Shown here one piece after another: positions 9,865 through 21,711 of a stretch of DNA of 64,000 nucleotides; positions within the stretch are counted from its first letter, which is position 1; each line of letters opens with the position of its first letter. Source of the stretch: Astragalus membranaceus (Eukaryota; Streptophyta; Magnoliopsida; Fabales; Fabaceae); the NCBI GenBank assembly GCA_039519185.1, contig CM076846.1, positions 148,318,605 through 148,382,604 on the forward strand, in the 5' to 3' direction. Both the position numbers and the translations under genes were made by a program. The notes beneath the pieces were generated by a model. The model was not told the DNA's origin. It searched no databases and saw only the letters and a program-made list of their open reading frames with translations.

Positions 9865-12800
9865 TGTTATACCCCAATTTTGTCCGAGCTCCTGTTAATA
9901 GCGTTTTAATTTACTAGGTCGCATTTTTTTGCAAGTCTCGAGTCCTGTTAACGCGTGTCGGTGTCATGCGAGTGTCGTTAAGATGCCATTTGTGTAATTG
10001 GGCCAACAGTTGGGTTATTGGGCCTACACATATACAAATTGGGCTTATCATTTTGAGTTGGGCCCACGAACGTGGTTCCTAGTTAATTTTTAGTGTTTAT
10101 CAGTTAGCGGGCCTATTTGTTCTATTTGAGCCTCGTTCTAGCGCATTTGTCTAGTTGGGCCCGATTTCGCTTTTGTATTTGGCTCAACTTCTTTTATTAT
10201 TTTTATTTTGTCTATTTAATTTGTTTTGAGTCCAAAAATGTCAAAAAATCAAATTTTATTTCATTTACAATTTAGGAGTGTTTAGAGTCCAAACTGTCCC
10301 AAAAATGCAAAAAAACAATAGTCAAAAATACAAAAAAAAAAACGAAAATAAAAAGGGAGCAGCATCAGCAAATCTCTGGGGCTGTTCTTGCTCTCCAAGA
10401 CTGCTCAGCAAGCCCACATTATCAGACCTGCAAAAGCCCAGTTAAACCAGTCAAAAACCAATTAAATGCCAACCCTAGTTTTTCAATATAAATAAGCAGT
10501 CCACAGAGTCAAAAAAAAAACAGCAAGCAAAGGGAGGGGGAAGGGAGCCGTAGGGAGGGGGGATGAGATACAAACACACACAGACAGAGACATCAGAAAA
10601 TCACCCAAAAAAAGGGTTAGGGGTTCACATCGAAACCCTAATCACATAAACACACAGCAAACAAAGAAAAATTCAGAGCAAACGTTTAGGTTTTCGTACT
10701 AAAACTCTAATCAAAAAGCATAAAGAATCTCTGAAGCAGAGGAGGGCAGCAACAATACGAAACAACAATAGCAGCAAGGATAACGGCAGGGACTGCTTCA
10801 GGTTATTTAAATATTTACGTGTCAAATACTTTGTAGATATAGTGGCTGAAAGTGCTTTCCTTTTTATCATTCTTTTGGTGTTATACGTATGTCTTTTAGT
10901 GTTAAAAATTTTTAGAATGGAGAGAACAAAACATCACAAACAGCTTCTCCTTTTGTCAGAAAAATTAGGTTTAATCTGTTCCAAAAAGACTAAGTCAAGC
11001 AATTAATTTAGTAAATCAGACTTTAGAACAAGTAATAGGCAGGAACAAACTATCATAAAAATTTAGGAAAAATCAGAATCAGAAAGGAGAAGAAATAAAA
11101 AAAAAACAAAAAAACATAGTAAAACTCACTCTGAAGCTCCGGCCACCATGGACGGTGGCCGTTGGCCGTGCGCCTCCTTCGTCTCCGCCGTAGCCCCGCC
11201 GTAGTCATCTCTTAGCCACCGTCAGTCACCAACACAATACACCGACACCCACGGTCTCCACCGTCCGTCACCGTGTCTCCACCGTCTGTCACCGTGTCAT
11301 CCACAACCTCCCCCAAAACGACAGCGCCTCACCTCTTTCGGTTTCCCTCTCGCTCACACCACCCCTCACACTACACCACAGTAGCCATCTTCGCCACCCA
11401 CACCTCCATAGCCAACCCCCAAACACCATCAACCCCTCACGGCCATCCACCTCCAAACCATCCACCACCACTTTTCGTCTTCTCGCTCCTCGCTCCCAAC
11501 CACCGTACCATACTCCACCGTCAACACCACACCCAACCGACGCCGTGAGGGAGCGGATCTGTGAGAGAGTGAACCGCCGTAAGAAGAGAAGAAGAAGATC
11601 GGCCCGGCGAGAGGGTGTAGGGGACGACAGTGAGGAGAGGAGATCTAGAGTTAGAGAAAGAGAGATTGAGAATGGAGGAGGGTGAGGTTCGGCCGCAGCA
11701 AGGAGGGAGAGAGAGAGGAATTAAGGTTTGGCCATTTTTAGGGGTGAGGCGCCGTGGAAGTGGAGAGAGGAAATTTAGGGTTTCTATTTTAGGTTTAGGT
11801 ATTTATAGTATGGACCTAAGGGCAGTTTGGTCTTTTCACATTTTTTATTTTTCAAACTTCTAGCTGCACCCCCGTTTTTAATTCGCGCGCCCCCCTGTCT
11901 TAGGCCCATTTACGTTGACAGGCGCCCAAACACAAAAAAAAAGAAACAAAAAACAAACTGGGCCTGTTTCCTACACCCCAGTTTTAATAATACAGCCCCT
12001 TTTGTAACTTACACCCCATTTTTACTACTGCACCCCCCTGTTTCTTTTTTTAAATTTTGTTTCTTTCCGCTAAATAAATTTATTTATTTTTTTACAAAAT
12101 CTTTTTTCCCAAATAACAGATTTTCTTTTCCCTAAATAAGAATCAACCCAATTGCAAAAACTCACTAAATCAAAAACTTTGTTAGTGGTCTTGCGAAGCC
12201 TTTGCTTGCATGATTATTAACAATGGAGTGCTAGTGATAATCACCCATAGCCTTCGTTAGTTTGATTATCATGAATGCTTTCAATTTCAAAAGATATTTT
12301 CCTAAGTATCGAAGTCATAGCAAGCGCTAGTGATGGCCACCCATAACCTTAGTTAGTTTGGTCATCATGAAGGCTTTCATTTTTCAAAAGAGATTTTTAC
12401 AAGCACTTAAGTGGGTTTTGGTAATGATCACCCATAACCTTTGTTAGTTTGATCATTATGAACGCCCTTCACTTTTCAAAGTCAAAGCAAAAAGACTTTC
12501 CTTTTCAAGGCCCGCGTTAGAACTACGTCACATTCTCGTCAAGCGCAATCATAAAAAGTTTAGCATTTGCATAACAAAAAGAAAAGAGTTATTTTCATAA
12601 CAAAAAAGAATCACTTTTGCAAACCAATATCATTTTCAGAACGAAAACCTTTTCCTTTCTAAAAACATTTTCAACCCATCGTCGCTAATGGCTAATCAGG
12701 ACCTTCGTTCGTCTAGCCATTGGTGGCGATGTATTTTTCCCAAAGAGTAACAAGCGATGATCACTCATAACCTTTGTTAGTTTGATCATTCGTGTCAATC

Positions 12801-13453
12801 AATCTCTTTCGAAAACCCCTTTCAAAAGAACAAATAAAAACGAGTCGCTACTAATAGTCAATCAGAACCTTTGTTCGTCTGACTGGCGGTAGTGACTCTC
12901 ATTTTCAAGAGTACTTAGCGGTGATTACCCATAACATTGGTTAGTTTAATCATTCACTAAATGCTCGCCCTATTTCGAAAATTCACTAAAAAGATAAAAA
13001 AACAAACACTTTTCAGAAAGACAAAGAAGAACTACGTAGCTTTGAGTTCTCCATCGCACCGGGAGATACGTAGGAGCGGGCCTTGTCCCGTCAAGCGTTT
13101 TTTTTCTAAAAACCCATTCTTCCCCCTTTTCTTTTTCATAATAAATAAAGATTTTCATTAAGAATTTTTCAATAAGAAGTAGAGAGGCAAAATTAAGTAT
13201 TTTCAAGTCAACACACTAAAACCACACATTTAATTAAAGGTTCCCTCTCAGTAGAGAGGACGTGTGGGATGCTAACACCTTCCCCGCGTGTAACTGACCC
13301 CCGAACCCTATTCTCTAGTTTCGCAAGATCAATCGCTTTCCAAAAAAGGTTTTCCTAATATTTTCCTTAATAAATATTGGTGGCGGCTTCATTGTCTTAG
13401 GAAAAGTTGTGAACGAGGAAGGTTCTCCCTCGGGGACTTTTTCGGGCGCAACA
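9865..13453 (+). mobile_element. Solo LTR, 3.6 kb, of a long-LTR retrotransposon
   Basis: The block starts TGTTATACCCCAATTTTG and ends GGGCGCAACA, i.e. TG...CA. It is flanked by the perfect 5-bp direct repeat TAAAT (9860-9864 and 13454-13458). There is no primer-binding site, polypurine tract or pol sequence next to it, so it is a solo LTR left by LTR-LTR recombination. A TATA-like ATATAAATAA lies near 10488. The GC-rich part (11140-11780) gives frames of low complexity only. The length and internal tandem repeats suggest the Ogre/Tat group common in legumes; that assignment is inference. Confidence 0.7.
12190..12960. repeat. Diverged tandem repeats inside the solo LTR
   Basis: The motif ATCACCCATAACCTTTGTTAG followed by TTTGATCAT recurs with variations near 12240, 12340, 12428, 12757 and 12917. 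A related motif (AATCAGAACCTTTGTTCGTC) is at about 12695 and 12860. Unit spacing is irregular. Confidence 0.65.
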
Positions 13454-13458
13454 TAAAT

Positions 13459-14179
13459 ATCTCAATGTTAGTTTAGCGTAAAAGATGTTCAAAATACATC
13501 CTTTTGTCATTCTACATTTATAAGTTAGTTGTAACAGTTATTTTTATCGAATACATCATTCACAATCAACTAAGTTATTCGTTATCCGTTATTCGCTCAT
13601 CCGGTAACTTACTTATTTTTCGCTACTTAGTTTTTATCAATCATAGCCATAATAAATTCTCTATTCTAACTTCTTTTTGGTATCAAAAGCAAATACTAAC
13701 ATGTAAAAAACAATACTCAAAACAATGTTGGAGAATCAACCAAGTACACATACTATTTTGTGTCTAAGATTAGGACACGAATTCGTTCTTGTATCCATGC
13801 AACCCATGTCCCTGTTCCGCGCTTTTCCTCCGCTTAACTTTCCCACAGATGGGCCCAACACAACTTGACCCATTAGGCCATTACCGACAAAATTAGTCAC
13901 TAATCATGATTTTCTAAATGCCTATATTTTGTAAACAGAGAGCGATCCACTTGTTGTGAAATTAACACCAATGAGATTGACTATTCTGATCCATCTAAGA
14001 AACTTTTCTTAGGAATTATTTTGATGCAACAGGGACAACTCAATAGACCTTTAGTCGGGGAAAAACAATAGATGCAATTAGCTAGTAGGCGTATTTATAA
14101 GTAGAACAAATATTGGTCAAAAAAAATAAGTATAAAAAATATTAACATTCGTGAAAATAAATATCAAAATCAAGTATAA
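13459..14179. other. Intergenic, no gene recognised
   Basis: AT-rich. Around 13978-14070 one frame reads DYSDPSKKLFLGIILMQQGQ, vaguely like the RNase H motif of Ty3/gypsy elements. It is too short and isolated to annotate as such. Confidence 0.4.
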
Positions 14180-14472
14180 GAGCATCTCCAATGGTGGTTT
14201 TCACTTTTTTTGGTTTCACCATTAGAGTTGGTCAAGTTGGAGGAGAGAGGTGAATTTGGGTTCTTCCTAAAGAAACCATTCTCTTTGACAAAAAAAAAAG
14301 AACTCATTCTTATCATAAATCAATATTCTTTTTTATTGCATATAGTTGTGAGACCAAAAGTGGTTTCTTAAGATGTTCACTATCAGAGCAAATATTAAAT
14401 GTAGTTGTTAAAAGTGATGTGGAGGAGTAGACTCCATTTACGAACCAAATATTGGTTCACCATTGGAGATGA
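14180..14472. mobile_element. MITE, PIF/Harbinger-like
   Basis: Ends are inverse: GAGCATCTCCAATGGTG at 14180 and CACCATTGGAGAT finishing at about 14470. GAGCATCTCCAA is a common terminus of plant PIF/Harbinger MITEs. The right terminus is degenerate and I see no clear 3-bp duplication. Length about 290 bp. Confidence 0.55.
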
Positions 14473-15205
14473 AAAGAATGTTAATATTAAACTCGTCAAA
14501 GAAAATTAACATTAATCTACAAATTAAAAACAAGTTTTACATTTTTTTCTCAATAACCAAACAACTACTTGATCAGTGACAAAAACTAAAGAGCTACTTA
14601 GGACACGGGGTCGACCCGATGCTCTCGAGTTTGCAGTGGGCAAACTGGGTGTTGGTCGGTGCGAAACTTGTTCCTAAACATGATTAGAGATTAGTATTTC
14701 ATTGAAAACGTTGAGACACTCTAGGAATAACCAACAAAGTCCAAACCAAAAATAACTACTGAGACTCAATATTTAGGCGAGTAGAGGGGCAAATTAATCT
14801 ACCAAATAAACTACTAGCCCAATGAACACTCCATTTTTCTTACGAGTTAACAAACCTAAAACAAAAACCTATTAAAATTTTGTACAATTCTTATTGTCTT
14901 TTTCTAATTTAATAATGATTTATTACTCTAGAATTAGTCAAGTAAGATGATGATAACGATAACAAGAACAATAATATATAACCATAGTTGAGGAAACAAT
15001 ACTGTGTAATTAATCTTTTTACACACACAAATATATATAGCTAGCTAGCACCAACAGGTGATAAAAAAACATGATAAATTGTAACGAAATAATTGACAGA
15101 GGCAGAAGAGAGACACGAAAACAATAGAGGGACATAAAAAGGAAAAGATTAGCTAGACATATATAAAAGTGGGTGGTAGCTAGCTAGAAGAATATAGCCA
15201 AAGAG
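14473..15205. other. Intergenic downstream of the SDR gene
   Basis: No coding sequence recognised. It contains the 3' flank of the minus-strand SDR gene. Confidence 0.4.
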
Positions 15206-15394
15206 CTAGGAACGAAGATCCATCTCTTGGGTCCAAGCGTTCTTGTCCTGAACGTGAAGATGCCAGTAAGTTTGAGCCACCACGTCTGGGTCCATAATAC
15301 CCTCACCATTCGACGTCGACGTCGTTGCGGATGATCCTCTGCACCCCTCAGCACACAACATATACAAATTAGTACCACCTTCAATGACAAGTTG

Positions 15395-15430
<36 letters not shown>

Positions 15431-16393
15431 GGGATGGATGGGAGTGGATTGTGGGGTGCAACTATGCATGTACGTATGTGGAATCTATACATGCACGTAG
15501 TTAGCTATGTAGTAAAATTAAGATCCCAATCCCATCCAATGAGAAGAAGGAAAAGGATCTAGAAAGAGAGGAAAAGGAAACGAACCTGGGTGGGCCAATT
15601 AGACCGTCGATAATAACATGGGTTACATGCACTCCTTGGGGTTGAAATTCCCTCGCCAGACATTGTGATAGTGCTCTCAATGCGAATTTCCCACAGCCTG
15701 TAAGACCCCATGTGCACCACTTCTCACTAATTAATTTAACTAACTACATAATAATTATATAATTAAACCCACACAAAAAAAAAATATAAATAATTAAAAA
15801 ATAGTATTTACATAAATCAGAGTATCCAGCAATGCCGTTTAGAGAAGCGGAGCAACCAGTGAAGAGAATTGTTCCTTTTCCTCTTTCAACCATCCCCGGG
15901 AGCACCTAATAATTAATAACATATAATTTCTTTATTAATTAATTTCATTAAATTAACAAAAATATTTAGTGAGAGGTTGGCCCGGCCCAGGAGCCAGTAC
16001 CTGTTGAGCGCAATGGAAAGCACCAAGGGATGAAACAGCGAGCGAAGTTTGGAATGTGTGGAGAGGGATGTGTTGGAAGGAAGTGGATTGAAGTGGTGGC
16101 TGATAAGCATTGTAAACAAGAACTTCCACGAAACCAAGTGAAAGAACTCCTTCGAATGCTTCTCTCACGCTTCTTGAATCAGAACAATCTATTCGTATAG
16201 CAAACACTTGTGCTTTTTCTTCCCTCGCTATTTCCTCCGCAAATCGTGAAAGTCTCACTAAGTCGCGGGCGAGGATTGCAATTGTGTAGCCTTGGTGAGC
16301 GAATTTGCGAGCTATGGAGAGGCCGAGGTTGGGTCCCACTCCAACGATTGCTGCAATGCCTCGTGAGGAAGTAGAGCTCGCCATGTTTCGCAT
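15206..16393 (-). CDS. Short-chain dehydrogenase/reductase-like protein, 243 aa
   Basis: Four exons on the minus strand: 16393-16001, 15905-15812, 15697-15586 and 15338-15206 (stop TAG 15206-15208). All introns are GT-AG and the exons join to 732 nt in frame. The product has an N-terminal Rossmann fold with the glycine motif GVGPNLG at residues 18-24, then VLVYNAYQ at the usual NNAG position. In exon 2, TGCSAS includes Ser150, the expected catalytic serine. The active-site lysine is Lys166 in GKFALRAL. The residue four before it is Leu162, not the Tyr of the canonical YxxxK, so this is an atypical SDR and may use another mechanism or have lost reductase activity. There is no signal peptide; it is probably cytosolic. 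A second Met at residue 4 is an alternative start. The substrate cannot be told from sequence. Confidence 0.85.
15396..15429. repeat. (TTA)n microsatellite in SDR intron 3
   Basis: Eleven trinucleotide units within the last intron. It produces an apparent poly-isoleucine frame that is not coding. Confidence 0.9.
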
Positions 16394-16764
16394 CTCGATT
16401 GATCTTTGTTGTTGAAATTAATTAACTTGAAAATAAGCAGCAGAGAGTGTGGTATTAAGTAGAAGGAATAAAGAATAGTTAAGGAGAGGGATTGAATTAA
16501 GTAGAGATGGAGAAGGTTCGTATTTGATAGATGTTGAGAGCTCTTCCGCCTGTCTGAATCCTGGTCTGTCTCTCTTTAATTTCCGCAAATCTCTAAGAAC
16601 CTATAGTCCTATACCCACTTTCTCTGCCACTTCCTTACCTTACTTTTGCGTAACCTCTATTTTTGAGTCAACTTCTAATTTTGGCACTCTTCTCATATCC
16701 TAGACTACAAAGGGAAATATGATATTTGTACACCAATTTCGGGAAGTGTAGCTCCTCTTCCCTC
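16394..16764 (-). promoter_or_regulatory. SDR upstream region; part of tandem duplication
   Basis: It contains the 5' leader and promoter of the SDR gene on the minus strand. I see no clear TATA box. The part from about 16600 to 16764 resembles 29845-29980 (shared words include GGGAAATATGATA / GGGAAGTATGATA), marking the left end of a diverged tandem duplication. Confidence 0.45.
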
Positions 16765-17689
16765 CATAGTTATTAAACCCGACCCGGTAAGTCAGACTAA
16801 GTCACTCGTTGGACTGTATGACTTTATTGTGTGCTTAGGAGCAAATTTTGAACTGATTGCGTGAATCAAATTCGGGAGTACCAAGCGACCCTCTTGTCTC
16901 AGAGTAGCTTATGCCACTGGGCCATGACTTTGACAGAAGTTTCTGTTTTTCACCTTGTTCTAAAATTTGCATCGTTTTTGTTGAAATATTTTGCTATAGT
17001 TCAATCTCTACATTCAATACCAGGGCCGGCCTTGGGCCTGTGCGGCCTGTGCTACCGCACAGGGCCCAAGCCCAGTGTCATTTCTTAAGGGCCCCCAAAA
17101 AATTTATTTGCGTATCTATGTATATATTTAACATTCGAAAGGTAGATAACATCATTGCCTCTAGTTCAGCGTTATTACCTCAAACTTCTCAGTCCCCGCA
17201 CGCTGGTTCGAACCTCACCACAGACATTTTGATATTTTAAATCTGTCTTTTAAAACTTGAATTATCTTTTTTAAATAATTTCAAAGACGTTTATATATTA
17301 TCTTTTTGCAATATAAAATCAAACCCTTGGATAATTTATTTTTTTAGGAAAGCATTCTCCAAACTTTGGTACTCTCCAATCCATGGCCATTATATTTTCA
17401 TTTATAAAAATAAGGCTTAATTACAGTTTTGGTCCCCCTATTATGACCAATTCTCGATTTTGGTCCCTGGACTTTTAATTTGACGATTTTGGTCCCCCTA
17501 TTTTCCCAATTTGTAAAATCAAAGTCCCCCACCCCAATTTTGACTGACTTATCCTACGTGGCAGCCCACGTGGACTGCCACGTAGGCGCACCCCTCTACC
17601 CCCACCCCCCACCCCCACCTTCTTCTTCCTCCTGAAAGGTGAACTGTTCCTCTTCCCCTCCGTAGCGTCACCCTCCCCCTCCCCCTCGC

Positions 17690-17930
17690 CGTTCTCTCTC
17701 GCATCTCCCCCTCCCCCCTCGCTGTTCTCTCTCGCATCTCCCCCTCCCCCTCGCCGTTCTCTCTCGCATCTCCCCCTCCCCTCGCCGTTCTCTCTCGCAT
17801 CTCCCCCTCCCCTCGCCGTTCTCTCTCTCTCTCTCTTCGCATCTCCCCCTCCCCTCGTCGCATCCTCTCTCTCCGACACCGTCATCTCCCCCTCCCCTCG
17901 TCGCATCCTCTCTCTCCGACACCGTCATCT
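17690..17930. repeat. C-rich minisatellite, about 30-bp unit
   Basis: Repeated GTTCTCTCTCGCATCTCC followed by CCTCCCC, six or more copies, within the MULE. Later units change to TCTCCGACACCGTCATCTCC. Confidence 0.8.
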
Positions 17931-18139
17931 CCCTCGGCGCCATTATCACCACTCTCGCGAAATCGCCAAACAGATCTCCGATTCCGAAACCCATCCTCGC
18001 CTCGCCTTCACTACCACTCCCCTGCTTCCAAAACTCAGAGCAGCACCACTCCCCTGCTTCCGAACAGATCTCCGATTCCTCAGCCACGCTGAAAAATGAT
18101 GAAGGGTGAGAGAGAAAGGAGAGAGAGAGAGACTGGCGG

Positions 18140-18275
18140 TGAGGAGTGGGTGGGGGGTAGGGGGGTCACGGTGAGGGGAGGGGTAGAGGAGGGAGAGCGA
18201 CGGAAGGGGGGTGGGGGTGGGGGGTGGGGGGGGTGGGGGATGGGGGGTGGGGGGGAGGGGGGTGGGGGGGGTGGG
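18140..18275. repeat. G-rich tract, quadruplex-prone
   Basis: Many GGGG/GGGTGGGG runs on the plus strand over about 130 bp inside the MULE, opposite in strand bias to the C-rich minisatellite at 17690-17930. The sequence could fold into G-quadruplexes. Confidence 0.7.
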
Positions 18276-19926
18276 GGTGCGCCTACGTGGCAGTCCACGT
18301 GGGCTGCCACGTAGGATAAGTCAGCTTTCAATTTTGACCAATTAAGAGGGGGACTATGATTTTACAAATTGGGAAAATAGGGGGACCAAAATCGTCAAAT
18401 TAAAAGTTCAGGGACCAAAATCGAGAATTGGTCATAATAGGGGGACCAAAACTGTAATTAAGCCTAAAAATAAATAAGAAAAACTCAATGCATTAGTTTT
18501 TCATGAGTTTAATTTTAGTAAATTCAGTTTTTCATGTATGAAATTTATATGTCCTAAAAATTTGGAAATTTTTAATTGAGACCGAATCAAAGGTCATGCG
18601 GTTCAATTAGAGAGCCCTCGGTCCGGCCCTTCACCGAGTCGGTAACCGGTTCGATTCTTTAAAGTAGGTGTCGAACTTAAGACACCAGACTACTTGACAA
18701 ACTACTTACCCTCGAATCAAGGAACGAAACCTCGTTACTCCGCACGGAAAATATATAAATGTTAATTTGATCCCCTGAAGAACCATGTCAAACTACGACC
18801 CTATCCATTCATCTTTGGAAAATTAGTATACCAAGCTTAAAGTTGTATTGAAATGTTATTTAAAATTTAAATAAAGTAGTTTAAGGTTTTGGTCTTAGGG
18901 GCCCAATTTTAAAATTTGAACAGGGCCTTCAAATTGTTTGGGACGTCCCTGCTCAATATGAGTTGAACGCAATTGATTGGACTCAAATTGGTTGAGAAAT
19001 GAGCAAATAAGAGTCAAAATAAGTTTTATAGATGCGAATTGCTTTTTCACCGTATTTTGCATTTCAACGCTTCTCTAAACAAAATGTTTGCCATATTTTG
19101 ATTCTTTGATGAATTTCGAGTATTTTAGGCTCAAAAATCATTCAATTTGGTGCTTTATAGCAAAATCACCACGGTTGAGATTGAAGATTTTTTGAACTTC
19201 AAATTCAATATTTTGGTTCCAGAAGTGATTTTGCGCATAAACACTTTTCTGAGCTTAATTTTGGTTCCATTGTGTTCCTTGCGAAATTTTATTCAAGTTT
19301 GAGTCCAGTTTCATTTAATTTGATCGCATATTACATGAGTTATTCAAGAAACAAGAAATCGAATGGACCTTGGTGTGCTTGAAGACATTTATAGTGTTTT
19401 TCATTTTTCTGAGTTTTTATTTTAAAGGATCAAACAACAACAAATATGAAAGATAAAGGACCAAAGTGAGGGAAAAAAAGATAAATGACTAAACTGACAC
19501 GGATATGAAAGATAAAAGACCAAAGTGGGGAAAAAACGATAAATGACCAAACTGAAATTTTGGTCAAAGATAAATGACCACAAATGAAATTTAGTCTGAC
19601 TTTGACACTACTAAAAAAATAATAAAAATATGCATGTTACATATAAATTCATACATCACAAAGCCATCAAAAACTTTTAACATAACTTAAAAATCTCCAA
19701 AAACAAATCTCAACACAAAATTAACATAATTCACTAACTCATTCTTCAAATTCAAATCCATAACTATAAGATCGATAACAACGTAATTTTGAGTTTTTTG
19801 TTTTTGTTTTTTACAAATGTGCAAGACTCGGCTTGGGGTCACATGTCACGGGGTTGATGTGATCGGGTCACGGTCAAATTGATCTGACCGACCTGGTCGG
19901 TCGGGTTTGATAACTGTGCTTCTATG

Positions 19927-20023
19927 CAGTGTGGTGCCTAAGGGTGCGTGGGAGGTGCGACTACACAGAACCCCAAAATTTGAGGGGCACCAAAAAAATT
20001 ACGTGGCATATATACATATACAT

Positions 20024-20111
<88 letters not shown>

Positions 20112-21193
20112 CAATTAAAAAATTTGAGAAAGTCGGGTGAATAGTGTATGTTCAATTAAAACTCAAGCTTCAAACATAAGAGAAGCCTTACTTCAACTAG
20201 CTAAACAAGATAATGATCTAAAGATTAAAAGTCAAGTTGAATCTTAATTTATCAAATCTTTGAATTGGGAACTTTGAGTTTTAATTAGCTATGGTTATTT
20301 GGGTTTGAGTTGTTATCAGTTGTTAATGAAGTTAGCAAAAGTTTACAAAACAAAGACATGTGCATTGATGTGGCTATAGAATTAGTAAAAAGTTTGATTA
20401 CTCACTTGGAAAAGTATAGAGAGTCTGGATTTCCAAAAGCTATTGTTAGTGTTAAATCAATTGCGAATGAAATGAAGATTTAATGTGTGTTTGTTCAAAA
20501 ACATCAAATTTGTAGAAAGAAACACTGATGAAAATTTGTCTGAATGCACACAATTAAATCCCAAGTCTACTTAAGAGTGTTGTAGGATTCTTATTTTTTG
20601 AACAATGTAAATCAAGCAATTGACTCACATAATAGAAGATTTGAGCAATATAGCACATAGGAGGAGATATTTACTTGAAATTATCTTACGTAAATCTTGA
20701 AACTTATTTGAAACATGGTAATTCTTTTGAAATTGATTGGGAAGTTTTGTTTGAAGAATTGAGTTTTCTTAAGAGATTTTGTTGTTTTCCTAATGCATGC
20801 ATAACTTATAGAATAATATTAATCATCCTTGTTACTGCTGCATCTGCTGAGAGGAGATTTCAAAATTAAAATTTTTTGAAATCTTATTTGCGTTTTAAAA
20901 AAGTCTTGCCTTGATTTTAGTAGGAAACGATTTTTTTTAAGAATCTTGATTTAAGAATGGATTATCAACATATTGCAGCAAAAAAGCAAGGAGAATATTT
21001 AAAGAGTAATAGGTGGTGGTTGTTGCTAGTGTGGAATGCTACTAGTACATATTTGGTTGATAGATACATGTATAACTATTTTTGCTTTAATTGATTATAT
21101 TGTATTTTTGGCTTGAACTTTTCAATATTGATATAAACTTTGATATTTATTCTGTAATATTTTATTTTACTTGATGTTATTAAAACAATTAAT

Positions 21194-21234
<41 letters not shown>

Positions 21235-21310
21235 TATATATGACTTATAAAAAATAGAGCACCAAATTCAATGTTCATACAGGGCATCCAAAATCTCAGA
21301 AACGACACCG
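19927..21310 (+). mobile_element. hAT transposon remnant with perfect 8-bp TSD
   Basis: Termini CAGTGTGGTGCCTAAG and the imperfect inverse of AGAAACGACACCG. It is flanked by the perfect 8-bp repeat CTTCTATG (19919-19926 and 21311-21318). It carries fragments of a hAT transposase on the plus strand (20361-20930). A (TA)n tract occupies about 20027-20109 and another 21199-21240. Confidence 0.8.
20361..20930 (+). pseudogene. hAT transposase (ZMYM1-like) fragments
   Basis: One frame reads CIDVAIELVKSLITHLEKYR and continues ESGFPKAIVSVKSIANEM before a stop near 20480. A second stretch (20675-20930) reads FPNACITYRIILIILVTAAS, then AERRFQN, stop, NFLKSYLR. This matches the C-terminal dimerisation segment (ASAERSFSKLKLxKSYLR) of hAT transposases related to zinc-finger MYM-type 1. 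Several stops and a large internal deletion make it a pseudogene. Confidence 0.65.
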
Positions 21311-21711
21311 CTTCTATGACTAGCAGAAATTTTGGGTAATAAAAAGAGTTGCATAATGAATAAAATAATGATAAATATTATTATTTTATTTATTTATTTT
21401 GTTATTTTCTCTCCTAGTGAAAAATTTTAAGTAAAATTGATCTTTAAGTTTTTTTTGAATATCGAATAAGTTCTTTAAATATTGTTTTCTCCATTCAGGT
21501 CTTTTATTATTTGTTAAAATATGTATACTATTTTCCTTTTTTATCTTTTGTTTTAAACACGGTGTGACTGTAACGGTGTCTTACATGGGTTGGTGCTCTA
21601 TTTTTAAATAGGTTGCTTTTTTAAGCGGATCTTTTTCTCCAAATTTTCTCCCATATTGTGAAACATAGATTGATAAATAAGAAGAACTTCTTCTCCTTGC
21701 TATGGCTTCAT
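21311..21711. repeat. Tandem-duplicated unit A, middle piece
   Basis: Resembles 30085-30470 over its length (for example TTCTTTAAATATTGTTTT and CTTCTCCTTGCTATGGCTTC against TATCTTCTCTATGCCATGGC). It is a fragment of the pre-insertion DNA left between the hAT and the copia element. No gene is recognised. Confidence 0.5.

Larger units (their letters stand above)
17414..18464. mobile_element. Mutator-like foldback element, 1051 bp, 9-bp TSD
   Basis: The ends are long inverted repeats of about 180 bp (17414-17595 and 18280-18464), starting GGCTTAATTACAGTTTTGG. Perfect 9-bp direct repeats TAAAAATAA flank it (17405-17413 and 18465-18473), which is diagnostic of MULEs. It has no transposase. The interior contains a C-rich minisatellite and a G-rich tract. 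Frames read there are low-complexity Arg/Glu/Gly or Pro/Ser runs and are not genes. Confidence 0.85.
17021..18951. mobile_element. hAT-like element with CAGGG termini
   Basis: Starts CAGGGCCGGCCTTGGGCC and ends GGGACGTCCCTG. Flanks TTCAATAC (17013-17020) and CTCAATAT (18952-18959) share TCAATA, a decayed 8-bp duplication. The left part has GGGCCCCCAAAAAATTTA, a frequent feature of plant hAT elements starting CAGGGCCGGCC. It is split by the Mutator-like insertion at 17414-18464. Confidence 0.6.
16765..19918. mobile_element. hAT-like element, outermost of a nest
   Basis: The left end CATAGTTATTAAACCCGACC is inverse to the right end GGGTTTGATAACTGTG (19903-19918). The 8-bp flanks CTTCCCTC and CTTCTATG agree at 5 positions, compatible with a decayed hAT-type duplication. 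No transposase is seen. The interior is interrupted by the element at 17021-18951. Confidence 0.5.

Noticed and set aside
11273..12135. Frames rich in Pro/His/Thr in the solo LTR
   Set aside because: Low complexity, no domain, and located inside LTR sequence bounded by a TSD.
12190..12960. CRISPR-like spaced repeats
   Set aside because: Repeats are long, diverged and irregularly spaced, inside a plant LTR; no CRISPR is expected in a nuclear genome.
13978..14070. Possible Ty3/gypsy RNase H fragment
   Set aside because: A single short frame (YSDPSKKLFLGIILMQQ) with weak similarity and no neighbouring pol motifs.
17475..18331. Long Arg/Glu/Gly and Pro/Ser frames on both strands
   Set aside because: They follow the C-rich minisatellite and G-tracts inside the MULE; overlapping frames on both strands with repeat composition are not genes.
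19907..20155. Ile-Tyr repeat frames
   Set aside because: Translation of a (TA)n microsatellite on both strands.
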